Assembly: GCF_001039355.2 (NCBI RefSeq)
Contig: NW_019776002.1
Span: 252,414-316,413, forward strand
Reading direction: 5' to 3'
Source of the DNA: Lingula anatina
Taxonomy: Eukaryota > Brachiopoda > Lingulata > Lingulida > Lingulidae
DNA length: 64,000 bases
Position 1 is the first letter of the stretch. The number at the start of each line of letters is the position of its first letter. The position numbers and the translations under genes were made by a program. The notes under the pieces are model-generated. The model was not told the DNA's origin, ran no database searches, and saw nothing but the letters and a program-made list of their open reading frames with translations. Of the stretch, positions 11,342 through 21,592 are shown piece after piece.

Positions 11342-14300
11342 GTAGGGGCCACTCTCCTTTGTTTTTCAGTACACACATCTTTTTCTCTTGTAACAGAGTT
11401 TGGTCATATGATTTGCTGCTTCGTATTTTTCTTAATATCCTGTAACATATGGCAGGAGCAGTGGCGCCTAACTTTTAAGTGGAGGGAGAGCCTGGAAACG
11501 GGAACTGAAAGTCGATTTTTTCACAAGGTAAATCTCTGATTGTGAACCTGTGGTAGGTTTATTTCTTGTATCTCTGTGACTGTGACAGTGTTGAAGCTAA
11601 TTCACCAGTATTGCACCGGGCACTCCTGCCAACGTGTTTTTACGTTATTTGAAGAAGGATCTAAAAACTATGGGATTACTTTTACTGTTGGTATCTCAGT
11701 GTATTTTGGTACAGAGAAAATGGAATGTTGCCATTTAGATAGATAAATAAATAAATTAAACATATTGTATTGATTGGTTGGGGTAGACCTAGGTGCGATA
11801 GCTTAGTGACAGAGCACTCACATGGTAAGTAAGCCAGTGCTCAGGTACAAACCCGGTCGAGTTACTGGTGTTTTCCCCAAAAAGGTTTCAATATAACATG
11901 ATATTTTGTATCTCTGTGCATTTAGACATGACACTAAATTCAGCAACATCTAGCATCTCACATGACTTATTTTCTGTGCACATGTTAAGTGTAAAAGTGT
12001 TGATATATGCAACTTGTATTTAAACTGATATCAGAAACACAAGTTTTTCAGTGAATGTGTGGATACGGTTTTGTAACGTGAGATCAATAATGTCTCATGT
12101 GGTCTAGATTTAGAAAAGTGACATTTCACAAGTCTGCATTGTACAAACATGGTAAAGGCCAAGTTTTGCTCTTGCAGGCTTGCTGTCTTGCAATGTCAGC
12201 ATTGTTGCAAAAGGGGAAACCACAGGAAGATAAAAAAAATATTGTATTATCTAAATATGTCAAATGTTGTGGATAACAGTCAAAATGTCAGGACATCTGC
12301 AGCTAAAATCTTACTTATATTTTTGCTGATTCTTACATTATTTGTAGAAAAGTGGATGAATGGTATATGATATATGTTTTTCATGTACTGAGTTATCAGA
12401 TAGATCTCCACACTAGAAGGTTCCAAACTGGGTCAGTCCACAAAAAAGTGAAGTAACATTAACATGTAAATCACATAAAAATAACTCCATGTGTCTTATT
12501 TCTATTAATGACTCAAATGCACTTGAGTGAAACAGTAACACATGGAATTGCAACTTCTGTTTTCAAGTCCCTGAATTCTGTTTTCAGAATCATCAAGCTT
12601 GCATTGGAAGACATGGAATCCAGGCACAGTGCATTGGTGACACACAGTCAGCCCCACATTTATGTGGCTAAAACTATGTCCAGAGAGGTGAGTCTTAGGC
12701 TTGATGTGGCTAAAACTGTGTCCAGAGAGGTGAGTCTTATGCTTGGTGTGGCTAAAACTGTGTCCAGAGAGGTGAGTCTTAGGCTTGATGTGGCTAAAAC
12801 TGTGTCCAGAGAGGTGAGTCTTAGGCTTGATGTGGCTAAAACTGTGTCCAGAGAGGTGAGTCTTAGGCTTGATGTGGCTAAAACTGTGTCCAGAGAGGTG
12901 AGTCTTAGACTTGATTTGACTAAAACTGTGTTCAGAGAGGTGAGTCTTAGACTTGATGTAGCTAGAAATGTAACAAAATTATGTGACACCTTTTGCCGAG
13001 AGTCGTGTATCTGACAGTTGGTACATCCATTGTTATTTTTAGAAGAAATTATGGTTTATTTGCTCATAAAATATGACTAGTTGTCTGGATGAAGCTTTCT
13101 ACTAATAAATTCAAGAGATTGACTAGATCCCCAATGTGTTTATAATGAAATTTAATTTAATTTATTTATTTTATTGTTCAAAATTAAGCTTATAGTGAGA
13201 AGAAAATATGATTTCCAAAGTAAGCAAAAACTTTGTCTTTGTTTGCAGAAAACGGCTTTACTCTATTGAATCATCACATTTAAAGACAGTTCATGTCAGT
13301 TTTGTCTAGTTTTCACTTTGTCAGTGCCAGGTGCAGAAGCTAGGAATCTTTTATTTTACTCATCTTAAGATGCATTCACACCAGTTTTAATTTAAAAAAA
13401 ATTGACTTACATTCAAGTATCAGATCCCCACCCCACCCTGCTCTGTGACCTTGCTAACACCTTAGTGTGCCGATCAATGAACTCAGGGATTGGGGGTGGG
13501 GGGGGGGGGGGAGGTTAGGATCTCCCTGTAGAAATTTTAAAAGACTAAATCCCTGTTTGTTTAAAACCAGTCTCACTAGGGTTTGCTGCACTGCAGTAAC
13601 ACAAAGGCACAGTGCCAATAAGTTAGGGAATATAAACCTTAGCAATTCATTACCTGGTACAAAGGAACTCAAGTATCAGGAGTTAAGTCAACTAAGTTAT
13701 ATTATAAACATGCCTCTCTACCTGGCTGTACTCAGTGTATGGGCCAGTTTCCAGGATAATTTAGACACAGGAATCAGGGATTGTGGTGGTTACTACTAAT
13801 GTTACAAACAAGAAAAACATAATATTAGTTAGAAAATACACAGTTTTTTTTTATTTTAGTCAAGTCCTCATTAATTTAGTTTTCAGTGTTGTGTCCACAT
13901 CTTAAATGACATAATATGTCCCTGACTGCGGCACCTGTAGCCAGGGTATATAGATAACATATTGAATAACCAACCTGCTACCTTCCTGGATGGCATTCTT
14001 AGAGAATAAACTAGTTCAGTACTTCCAAACTGCGTAGATGATTTGGCAGGACAAGAATGTCTTTGTCTTATGTCTTGGCGTGTTGCCACATTCCCAGGTA
14101 TACAGTTGTGATGTATCTAAATGAGCAGCAGTATCCTTAAAAACCAGCTGTTTCTTATATCTTCTTTTCACTTTATTTTATTTAGTTTTTTGACACTTGA
14201 TTTTTTCGATGTAATTTATTGAGGTAGATCTAGAGAGATCCTTCAGGCTGCTGAAGGATCAGACTTAATAGCAAATGATGCATTGGTTAAGTATACATGT

Positions 14301-17209
14301 ACCTTTAAGTTGATAGCCACCTGAGAAGATTCTGCAGTCATCACTACAAATATATTTCTTAGTGTTCATACAATTTGGATTTAGGATTTAGTAAGGCAAT
14401 AAAAAAAGGGTAAACATCCCTCAGAATCTTGGAAATGCTACTTGTCCAGTAATGGTCTTAATTGGCTGAAATAACACTGTGTATTGGCCTAAATGTTTAT
14501 TATGAGAAGGAGAAGTAGGTCAGTTATGTACAGGTTTTAGCTGACTCATTCCTGGTGAACAGGTATCCCTCTAGATCTCTACAGTAGCCTACAGGTGGAG
14601 GTAGTCTGGATTACCCTTTGCTTACTGACTAACTTAGCTGACTTACATATATCACTATAGATGACTTGAAATAAGGAACCAACACCAATTGCTGTCTAAA
14701 TTATTATTATTTTTTTAATAATTATTTTTTATTCCTTTTTAGCATCAGATGCAGATTTCATTAGGTGATGTCCTGACCAAACTTGACTTTGCTGGTGCAG
14801 CCAAAAATATCCGTAGATTTAATTATGTTTGCAAGGTAAAAAGAATGCTACCTGTCTGTTATATATACAATGTATATAATTTTATTATACATAAACTCAA
14901 TAATTGGAATTCGTGGAAACAGAATAAAAAAAAACGATATCTTAATTGTTACAGTAACTTTAAAATACTTTCAAAAATGCAAAGCAGTGTGGGTTGTAAC
15001 TTTACATGAAGCTTATAAATATTTCAAATAAATTAGAATGTAACATACTTCCAAAAGTTGAAATATTTGAATGTTGTAACAATTTACTCACACAAGATGT
15101 CAACTATTTCTTCACAGCTCTTGGATGTGTTGATCAATGAAAAGTTGCAATATCTTGGAGGACAAGCCCAGAAACAGGTCTTCAGCATTCTGGAAGCAGC
15201 AACAAACTACGGTCAGTTACATGTGCTTCTTTGATTTCTACTAACAGCCAGAAATTTTAATGGGGGGTACTTTTTCTGAAAGAACGGACCTTTTGTACCC
15301 TCTTAGTTGGCCCTACTTGCTTCAGAACAGAGCTTTCCTGGCCAAAAGGCAGATATTTTCTCAACATATTCCATGTGGGAGTTTAAATTTTTGACTTTAG
15401 CAGATCATAAGTTTAAAATATATTTAAAGAGTGCATATAGATGACCTAAAGAAAAACATTATTGCCCCATTTTTGTTGTAGTGGTGACAGCAAAGACTAA
15501 TACTCAGCTGCTTAAACAACTCCTGGTGAGCGCCCGCCAGGTTCTCATTGCCGAGGAAAGATACCACTTGGGAAGTCCAACTCTGTGGCAGAATCACATG
15601 GAGACAGTTAACAGGGCGGAGAGTCAACTGGCAACTGTGTTAGAACCTGTACATGTAAGGCAGTTGTACAGTTTTTATTGTTATAATATTAATGCTGAAA
15701 TTTTACGAGACCAAATGTAAAGCTTTTTTTTTCTTGGAAATAAATATGAGAGTATGTTTGCTTCAACTCTTCAACTCATTGAATATTTTTTTAAAAAAAG
15801 AGAATTTTGTCTTTAGAAATGAATTCTTATTCTACTGAGAAAAGGCAGCAGACATTTAGTACAAGTTTTTTTTTTTTTTTTTGAGGGGGGGGGGCAGAGG
15901 GGTATAACAGTATATGTTGTCTTTAAGTTATTGAAATATTTTGTTTAAAAAATGACAATATTGTTTCCTATTCACTTGAGAACAGACAGCGGATATTTTG
16001 TTTCAGGAGGCAGAAGAAGGCAGCAGAACCCTGGCAGATCTTCCCAATGAGTGTCTGTGGAAGATCCTGGGCATGTTGTCAGATCACCTAGACATTGTTA
16101 GCACAGGACTGACCAAGAAGAGATTGTACGAGATATCTGCCGAGGAGCTGTTGTGGAGAGAGCTGTGTCTGTACCACTTCACTTATGACCAGGTCAACAA
16201 CCTGCTGGTCAGTGGCCAGAGGAGGAACAACCTGGACTGGAACTGGAAGAAACTGTACCTCAGGCTGGTCAAGTGAGATTGATACCTACATAGATATATT
16301 ATTATTATTATTATATTATAATTACATTATTCCATTATTAAGTGTTATCATAGACTGCTGTGTATTTTACACATTGAGCACAGCATTTTATGGCCATGAT
16401 AATTTATTTTATGGTTTTGAACATTTTTGTGTTCAAGTTGAAGGATGCACCAACAAAAGGATTTTAAATGTTTTGGCCATTGCCCAAAGGCAGTACAGGA
16501 TAATTGACTTATGACCTTTTATCAAATATAGGCTCTTCACTTTCACCTGTGTGTGTTTGAACTTGAAATATGAGGTGTTATTGATGAGAACCAAACAGCT
16601 TTTTTACCACCTTTTCTACAGTATATTCTGACAGCACAGCAGGTTACAAACACTTAGAAATGAAGTTCCTGTCCAATTTTTCATCTTCACAATAATTTAT
16701 CATCTGTAAAGCTGCTGTTATGGCTCTCAGCACTCAAGTCACAGCTGTTGAATGGACCACAGGCAACAGGTTCACGCATGTATTTATCATTTCAGACGGC
16801 ACGGCAAAAAGGAAGTTTATGCAGACATGTTACACCTGTGCGACAACTGCAACTGCGTTTTCTGGAAGGTAAGCAGTTAAAAAAATTCAAGGAAATGTAT
16901 TTGTTTTGACCTTTGGAAAAAACTTTTAAAATCTTCCAATATACCTTGATATGTACCTTTTATGATATGACAACTCAGGTTTGTTATTTATTAAGATAAT
17001 CTCAAGGATTCACTCTCTTCGCATATTTTCCTTCAAAATGTTTCACTAGTATGTAGTTGACACATTGCCCCTGATTTTACCCAATCAATTTTTGACAAAA
17101 TACTGTCGTCTGCTTTCAGGGTCTTGGCCATCCATGTTTATCAAAAGATGGCTGCCACTCGTCTACTGAAGTCTCGCCACATAAATTCCTGCAGATTTTT
17201 AACCCTTAG
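11214..17209 (+). CDS. FBXO25/FBXO32: F-box protein, FBXO25/FBXO32 (atrogin-1) family, eight exons
   Basis: A substrate-receptor subunit of an SCF (SKP1-CUL1-F-box) ubiquitin ligase; vertebrate FBXO32 drives protein breakdown in wasting muscle. Exons: 11214-11341, 12588-12687, 14743-14835, 15118-15211, 15482-15654, 16007-16272, 16796-16868, 17120-17209. They total 1017 bases (338 residues plus stop) and all phases agree. The N-terminus [16 protein letters not shown] is the family signature. Residues about 70-105 match the conserved block containing WIYVHKGSTKE and RRFNYV in vertebrates (here [11 protein letters not shown] and RRFNYVCK). The F-box runs from about 205 to 250 ([16 protein letters not shown]). 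The C-terminal part keeps the Cys/His-rich stretch [10 protein letters not shown] and GLGHPC. Length is close to the vertebrate 355-367; the protein ends FNP instead of FKF. One pre-duplication gene is likely, so choosing between FBXO25 and FBXO32 is not meaningful. Exon 2 ends in a minisatellite with seven splice donors. Confidence 0.96.
11342..12587 (+). other. F-box gene intron 1
   Basis: Contains a tRNA-like repeat relic at 11792-11870 and an exon-like decoy at 11456-11528 with good splice signals but the wrong phase (see rejected items). Nothing else is recognisable. Confidence 0.8.
11792..11870 (+). repeat. Possible tRNA-derived SINE head
   Basis: The stretch has an A-box-like block (TAGCTTAGTGACAG) and, 30-odd bases on, a B-box-like block GGTACAAACCC that differs from the consensus at a few places. 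It resembles a decayed tRNA with the arm order of a pol III promoter. It is too degenerate to be a functional tRNA gene. A second partial A-box match near 28133 lacks a B-box. Confidence 0.4.
12588..12687 (+). CDS. FBXO25/FBXO32: F-box gene exon 2, ending in the first unit of a minisatellite
   Basis: Acceptor TTCTGTTTTCAG| and donor GAGAG|GTGAGT. One base completes the split Arg codon from exon 1, then 33 codons follow, ending [11 protein letters not shown], which aligns with WIYVHKGSTKE of vertebrate FBXO32. Joining to the next exon in phase 0 restores the conserved order before [11 protein letters not shown]. The last 24 bases and the donor are the first unit of the 42-bp array, so the exon could end at any of seven donors. 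Confidence 0.88.
12664..12967 (+). repeat. 42-bp minisatellite made of an exon end plus its 5' splice site
   Basis: Seven units of 42 bp start at 12664 and a partial eighth ends near 12967. Each holds 24 bases matching the end of exon 2 and then an intron start AG|GTGAGTCTTA. Donor GT positions are 12688, 12730, 12772, 12814, 12856, 12898 and 12940. Because 42 is divisible by three, all units stay open in the exon frame, each adding about 14 residues ([14 protein letters not shown]). The last two units are the most diverged. Confidence 0.95.
12968..14742 (+). other. F-box gene intron 2, remainder
   Basis: AT-rich intron. It includes a poly-G run near 13499-13512 and short T-rich tracts. I see no further exon. 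Confidence 0.8.
14743..14835 (+). CDS. FBXO25/FBXO32: F-box gene exon 3
   Basis: Phase 0 at both ends, acceptor TTTTTAG| and donor AAG|GTAAAA. It encodes 31 residues including [11 protein letters not shown] and RRFNYVCK, matching TLGEAFNRLDF and RRFNYVV of the vertebrate proteins. A second acceptor six bases downstream (CAG at 14748) would drop two residues. Confidence 0.95.
15118..15211 (+). CDS. FBXO25/FBXO32: F-box gene exon 4
   Basis: Acceptor TTCACAG| and donor TACG|GTCAGT... with the last G in the exon. It encodes [18 protein letters not shown] and on, aligning with LLELIAKSQLTSLSGIAQ of FBXO32. It leaves in phase 1. Confidence 0.93.
15252..15365 (+). repeat. Relic of the GGGCCGTAGCC-type palindromic element
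   Basis: Lies in intron 4. GGGGGGTACTTTTTCTG and the later GGACCTTTT and CCAAAAGGCAG resemble the interior of the fuller copy at 31355-31527. Both termini are missing or decayed. Confidence 0.5.
15482..15654 (+). CDS. FBXO25/FBXO32: F-box gene exon 5
   Basis: Two bases complete the split Val codon, then the exon encodes a helical stretch ([16 protein letters not shown]) and LWQNHMETV, corresponding to NMWVYRMETIL in vertebrate FBXO32. Donor CAT|GTAAGG, phase 0. Confidence 0.93.
16007..16272 (+). CDS. FBXO25/FBXO32: F-box gene exon 6, with the F-box
   Basis: Encodes the F-box that contacts SKP1: [16 protein letters not shown] at about residues 205-220, then [11 protein letters not shown], aligning with LLWKKLCQYHF in FBXO32. 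It ends WKKLYLRLV plus two bases at donor AA|GTGAGA. Translated straight on, the frame stops at once in the donor, which supports the splice. Confidence 0.95.
16796..16868 (+). CDS. FBXO25/FBXO32: F-box gene exon 7
   Basis: Encodes [18 protein letters not shown] and NCVFWK, aligning with YPRKEQYGVTLQLCKHC and HILSWK of FBXO32, including the paired Cys residues. Acceptor TTTCAG|, donor AAG|GTAAGC. Confidence 0.94.
17120..17209 (+). CDS. FBXO25/FBXO32: F-box gene exon 8, terminal
   Basis: Acceptor CTTTCAG|. Encodes [12 protein letters not shown], then [11 protein letters not shown] and a TAG stop, aligning with the GTDHPC ... SPQDFINLFKF end of FBXO32. Confidence 0.94.
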   Translation, partial: GLGHPCLSKDGCHSSTEVSPHKFLQIFNP

Positions 17210-18088
17210 AAACTTGTTATATGTGAAGTTTTATAAGTTCACATGCAGTGTAAGCAAACCAGATGGGTAAAAAATAATCTTTGCAGTTTTATGAAGGATG
17301 TACAAATTTTCTCAGAAAAGAGAAAAGAAACTGCCGTGTGACAAGAGAAAACAACCTATTCTAGCTTCCAGATTCTTTGTTCAAAAATTGAAAGATTAGA
17401 ACCACAAGATGACTGGCTTCCTCAACCTGTCTGTGGTTTATTTATAACTTGTTATAAATTCTCAAGGATGAAAAATCTCGTTATATTGCCAGATAAACCC
17501 TGAAGTTGTCAATGCTTTAAACGCAGCTCTGCAGGGGGCCCAGATTGATGGTTACATGACCACAGATGTTGGGATGTTGTCTGGTGTCAAGATGCAAGGA
17601 ATGTACAGTGGATGTTGTGTACACAGTTTTGAAGACATTTGAACCTTGCAAACCACTTTTGAAATGCACATATTGTCATTTAAAAGAATACTTATTTCTT
17701 TCTGTAGTGCACTAGCTGCATTCCATTGGATACTCAAATCACTCATAGCAAAATATTCAGTTCAGCAAGTTTGTCACCTTGCAATTGACAATGTATATTT
17801 TGACTGAAATCTTATTGATAGATGCCATTTTGTATTTAAAAGGTAAATGTGTGTTGTGATAAAGCTGTTTGGCAAAGGGTGTTGTGCTATTTGTTTGTAC
17901 AGTGTAGTTATATCAAAGGATGTAAATCTCATTCAATACTTGGAAAAAGCTTTTGTGGTGCTAAAACATTATGTAAAAACTACTTTCTTGAATGTACTAC
18001 ATATTTAGTTATATCTCTCTCAACTTATTAAGATTTTGAATGAAGTGCTGTATAAACCAACCCACCAGAAAGAGTTGTGCCAAAGTTG

Positions 18089-18090
<2 letters not shown>

Positions 18091-18135
<45 letters not shown>
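18091..18135. repeat. Poly-T run of 45 bases
   Basis: An uninterrupted T run, about 880 bases past the F-box stop codon and probably in its 3' untranslated region. Confidence 0.95.
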
Positions 18136-18136
<1 letters not shown>

Positions 18137-18823
18137 TGATGTGTTGGAAATCTTGAAAGTTAATGTGAATTAGTTTTCACGTTAGTCTAATAAGAACAGA
18201 TTGACAATTGAAGACTAACAACTTTTATATTCACTAGTTTATATTCTGAGGCCAGGGTTCTCCAATAGATTGGTTTTGATTGCTGCCTGGACTTAACCAT
18301 ATTTATTAATCACTGTGTCCAATTGTAGTCTTTGCTTCATTGTTTAAAACCATCTCTCACCTTAGTTTATGGGTTTCTCCCAAAGTTTTCTAGTTTTTTC
18401 TAGTGGTCCCCAGTGACAGTACTGTTTCAATCCGTTTCAAAAAATCTGTATGTCAAGGATGTAATTTGGTGTTATGGTGGATAATGGAGTCGTTTCAGTT
18501 TCTGTATATAATATTGAATACAAACTTCGCTTTCTTTCAAGCAGATCACTGGATATTTATTTGTTGGATGTATCAGTATTATACACCATCTTGTTGCACA
18601 ATTTCTTTTACTTCAAGTTTTATATTTATTTTACAAACAATTATATTGCTGTGGTGCTGTGTGGAGGTTAAGTTTGAGATTGGTGTTGTGAAAAATGATA
18701 CAGTAAATTGTTTTATTATTTTTTCTATAAATTATATCATATCTTTATTATGTCACATGTAAAAAATATGTATAGCCATCAAAAATGCATGCTGAAATGC
18801 AACCCTACATTGGTCAACATCAT

Positions 18824-18965
18824 GGCCATTCAGAATAGATGATCTGAGTACTAACTGACCCCCGGGGAGACCATCATGGAATTACCAGCATTGCTTTTGA
18901 AGTGGGGTCGGCCATATTCTGTCAGTGTATCAGTTAGTACTGGGATTATCTAGTCTGAATGGTCC
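18824..18965. mobile_element. Palindromic MITE, GGCCATTCAG ends
   Basis: Terminal inverted repeats of about 38 bases: GGCCATTCAGAATAGAT at the left and the reverse complement of GGACCATTCAGACTAGAT at the right, continuing through a shared AGTACTAACTGA. The 142-bp element has no coding capacity. The same outer ends occur in the element at 22974-23245. Confidence 0.75.
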
Positions 18966-18994
18966 CATTATTTGACTTTTATGCAGTTAATTAT

Positions 18995-19000
18995 AATAAA
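18995..19000 (+). promoter_or_regulatory. Candidate polyadenylation signal of the F-box gene
   Basis: First AATAAA after the stop codon at 17209. A second AATAAA is at 19093-19098. The sequence alone cannot show which is used. Confidence 0.35.
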
Positions 19001-19998
19001 AAATATATACTACTTATGCAAAAGATAAAGAGCATCGGAAATCTTCCCAAAATATTTCTCAGTATATTCTATATTCTTGTATACATGTTTAAAATAAATT
19101 GTATACACAATATGTATATTTACATATAAAATGGGTCCATGGTTTAAGATCGATTTTGTGATGTCCAGTTGACAATTTGATACGGGATGGTGAAAACCAT
19201 GGACAATATTTATATATGCTGTTATAATTCCAGTTCAGAAAAATGAAGCCCATAATATGAAGCAGAATATATAGTTTCTTTATTAACACAAAGTGTGTCA
19301 CAGCTCAAAGCGAAGTTTTTTTCTTCCATATTCAAATGTGTCAAGGCAACATCAATCATTGCTTCATAGGTTTACATCAGTTTTAAAAGGTCTAAGATTA
19401 GGTGGGCAAAATTGTTAATGATAAAATTCCAGACAGATGCAAAGAATTGAGTATATTACTTAGGTTTATTCCATTCACATATAAATATATAAATATATAA
19501 TAAGGTTCAATAAATAATAAAGATGTTCTAAACGCATTCAGTGTCATGTCATTTTTTTACCCACAAAAATGAGCACAACCCAATCAATTGAAATTGTAAG
19601 TGATCAAAATGATCCGATTTTTTCTTCGAACTAAACTAATGAACTAGTGAAACATCTATTTTCTTACAACTGAACTATTGAAACATCACTGAGACATCAA
19701 TATTGGCACTTGTATCATTGTATTACCAGTTGCACAAAACTAAACTCTCATAAAATCAATTAGCGTCTCCTTAATAATTTTAGACAAAACATCCCAGTAA
19801 TGCACAAACATGCTGTGGTAGAATTCCTGGTTTTCAATACAATCACAAGCCAGGCTGTCTCAACTGGCACAATGAATACTACTTTAATACTTCCAGTGGT
19901 GACTGAGATAATTTCTACCCCCTCCTGCTGCAGGTCTTCCCTTATAAATAAGTTGCCTCTAGCCTACATTCATTCCACCCACATGTCCCTATCAACCC

Positions 19999-20178
19999 TG
20001 TGCCACACTGAGCTTACAACCACCCCCTGAGGTATCCCGAGTAACCTACCACACCCTGGGTATCCAAACCTTACCTCTGTGCCACAATGGGCTAACAACC
20101 ACCCCCCGAGGTATCCTGAGTAACCTACCACAACCTGGTAAAAAATCTTACCCCTGTGCCACACAGGGTTTGCAACCA
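19999..20178. repeat. Tandem repeat of about 78 bp, 2.3 copies
   Basis: Copies start at 19999, 20078 and 20155, each with TGTGCCACA, then ACAACCACCCCC(T/C)GAGGTATC and AGTAACCTACCACA. It lies just beyond the proposed TRIT1 3' end. Confidence 0.85.
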
Positions 20179-20264
20179 CACCAGTTCTTTTCTTAGACAT
20201 TTTTCCTGTAAAGCACTGAAAAGAGGTGCTCATGCCATATTTTATAAATCTTACACAGTCATAT

Positions 20265-20270
20265 TTTATT
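20265..20270 (-). promoter_or_regulatory. Candidate polyadenylation signal of TRIT1
   Basis: First AATAAA on the minus strand downstream of the TRIT1 stop at 21039; it would give a 3' untranslated region of about 0.8 kb. Confidence 0.35.
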
Positions 20271-21038
20271 AATTAATGATCTTCTCTTTAAAGTGGGGTT
20301 ATCCCTTTGACCAAAGTGTCACCAGAACAGCTGTGGACCATTCTGTCACCACTTTTCCTGACCCCAGTTTCTAACCCCACTCTCTGGGGTCTCCTGTTAT
20401 CAGGATGGTTACAAGCTGTCGTCTGCCCTCAGTGTTGCCATGGAAACTTTTCCCTGTCAGCGGAGGTCACCAGCGCTGAGATAAGGCTCCAGAGACTGCC
20501 ATGTGGCTGAAAGCTCCTTTCTCCTGGGTCTAGTGTCAGATCTAAAATGTTATAAACAAATTTGTCACCTGCATGTAGCAATAATAGCATTTTGCAACAC
20601 ATATGAAATGATGTTATATAAAGCAAAACTTTTTAAAAAATTTTATCAACATAATAAAGAGACACAAAATCCAATTTCAGCTATAGAAAATAATTACGAT
20701 TAATTTTGAATTCTGTCCTCAAATTACCGTCCCTCAGCATTCATAAATATTTGAGATGAGCAGCTGCAATGTTCATAAACATATAAGCTATTTATGGCAA
20801 TCAAGATTCTTAAAGTAGATTTCTGGAGACAAGCATGTACTTTGATGTGAATCATAAAACCCATATCCAGTTTTAGAAAACTGTTAACATCTTTCAATAT
20901 CATATCACATTTTCAGTCAACTTCTGCCTGATAAATGTGCTCTAATATTCAAATGTACTAAAACATGCAGGGCTGGTCATGCCTCAGTCAACTTATACTA
21001 AACATAATCATAGTTTATGTTACACAATAAAATCATAC

Positions 21039-21123
21039 CTAACAAAGATGTTCTGCTCCAGTTGGTCTCTCTGACATGACGCATTCCAAATCGTCATCAA
21101 TATCTCCTTCCTCCAAACTGCCT
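21039..21123 (-). CDS. TRIT1: TRIT1 terminal coding exon
   Basis: One base completes the split Arg codon, then 27 codons and TAG. Encodes an acidic tail with [10 protein letters not shown]. The acceptor ACCTGAAATAG| was chosen because it restores phase; the stronger-looking TTTCAG 14 bases earlier would meet a stop codon at once. Failing to splice here would instead end the protein 13 residues after the previous donor. Confidence 0.75.
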
Positions 21124-21534
21124 CTATTTCAGGTACTGAAATTATCCAGAGTACACCAATCATGACAACTAATCGGCTACCAACCCAAAGTTAAACTGAT
21201 TATGATCATAAATATGAAAGTTCTTACAAATTTTAAATGTACTCATTGTTTACATTCATTTTATTAACCCACCTAGCACTGTCGTCTGCCACTGCCCCAA
21301 TTGGACCACCTGCTGCTTCTGTGTGCTTTTTCTTCTCATAGGACTGCATTAGCTGAAGGAGTTCCCTTTGTCGTTTCCTCTTTTTGTATACTCTTTTTAG
21401 GTGCTTTCTGCTTTTAAGGTGACCTGAAGTAAATAATTTTAAACTTGATTATAATAATTTTTTTGTATATATATATAGTTTTTTTTCCTATTCATGACAA
21501 AGTAATCATTTTATTCATTTCAAAGTCAAAATTT

Positions 21535-21592
<58 letters not shown>

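Larger units (their letters stand above)
17210..21038. other. Tail-to-tail region: 3' untranslated parts of the F-box gene and TRIT1
   Basis: Holds no coding exon. It contains a 45-base T run, a palindromic element at 18824-18965 and a 78-bp tandem repeat at 19999-20178. The first AATAAA on the plus strand after the F-box stop is at 18995-19000; the first on the minus strand after the TRIT1 stop is at 20265-20270. If both are used, the two transcripts end about 1.3 kb apart without overlap. Confidence 0.5.

Noticed and set aside
11456-11528. Exon-like stretch in F-box intron 1 with good acceptor, open frame and donor CACAAG|GTAAAT
   Set aside because: Its open frame needs phase 0 but exon 1 ends in phase 2, giving an early stop. 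The exon at 12588-12687 fits the phase and supplies the expected conserved residues. It could still be a rare or decoy exon.
12508-13014. 168-codon plus-strand frame and 109-codon minus-strand frame over the 42-bp repeat as separate genes
   Set aside because: Their length comes from a repeat unit divisible by three; the plus-strand frame is explained by exon 2 plus its repeated donor.
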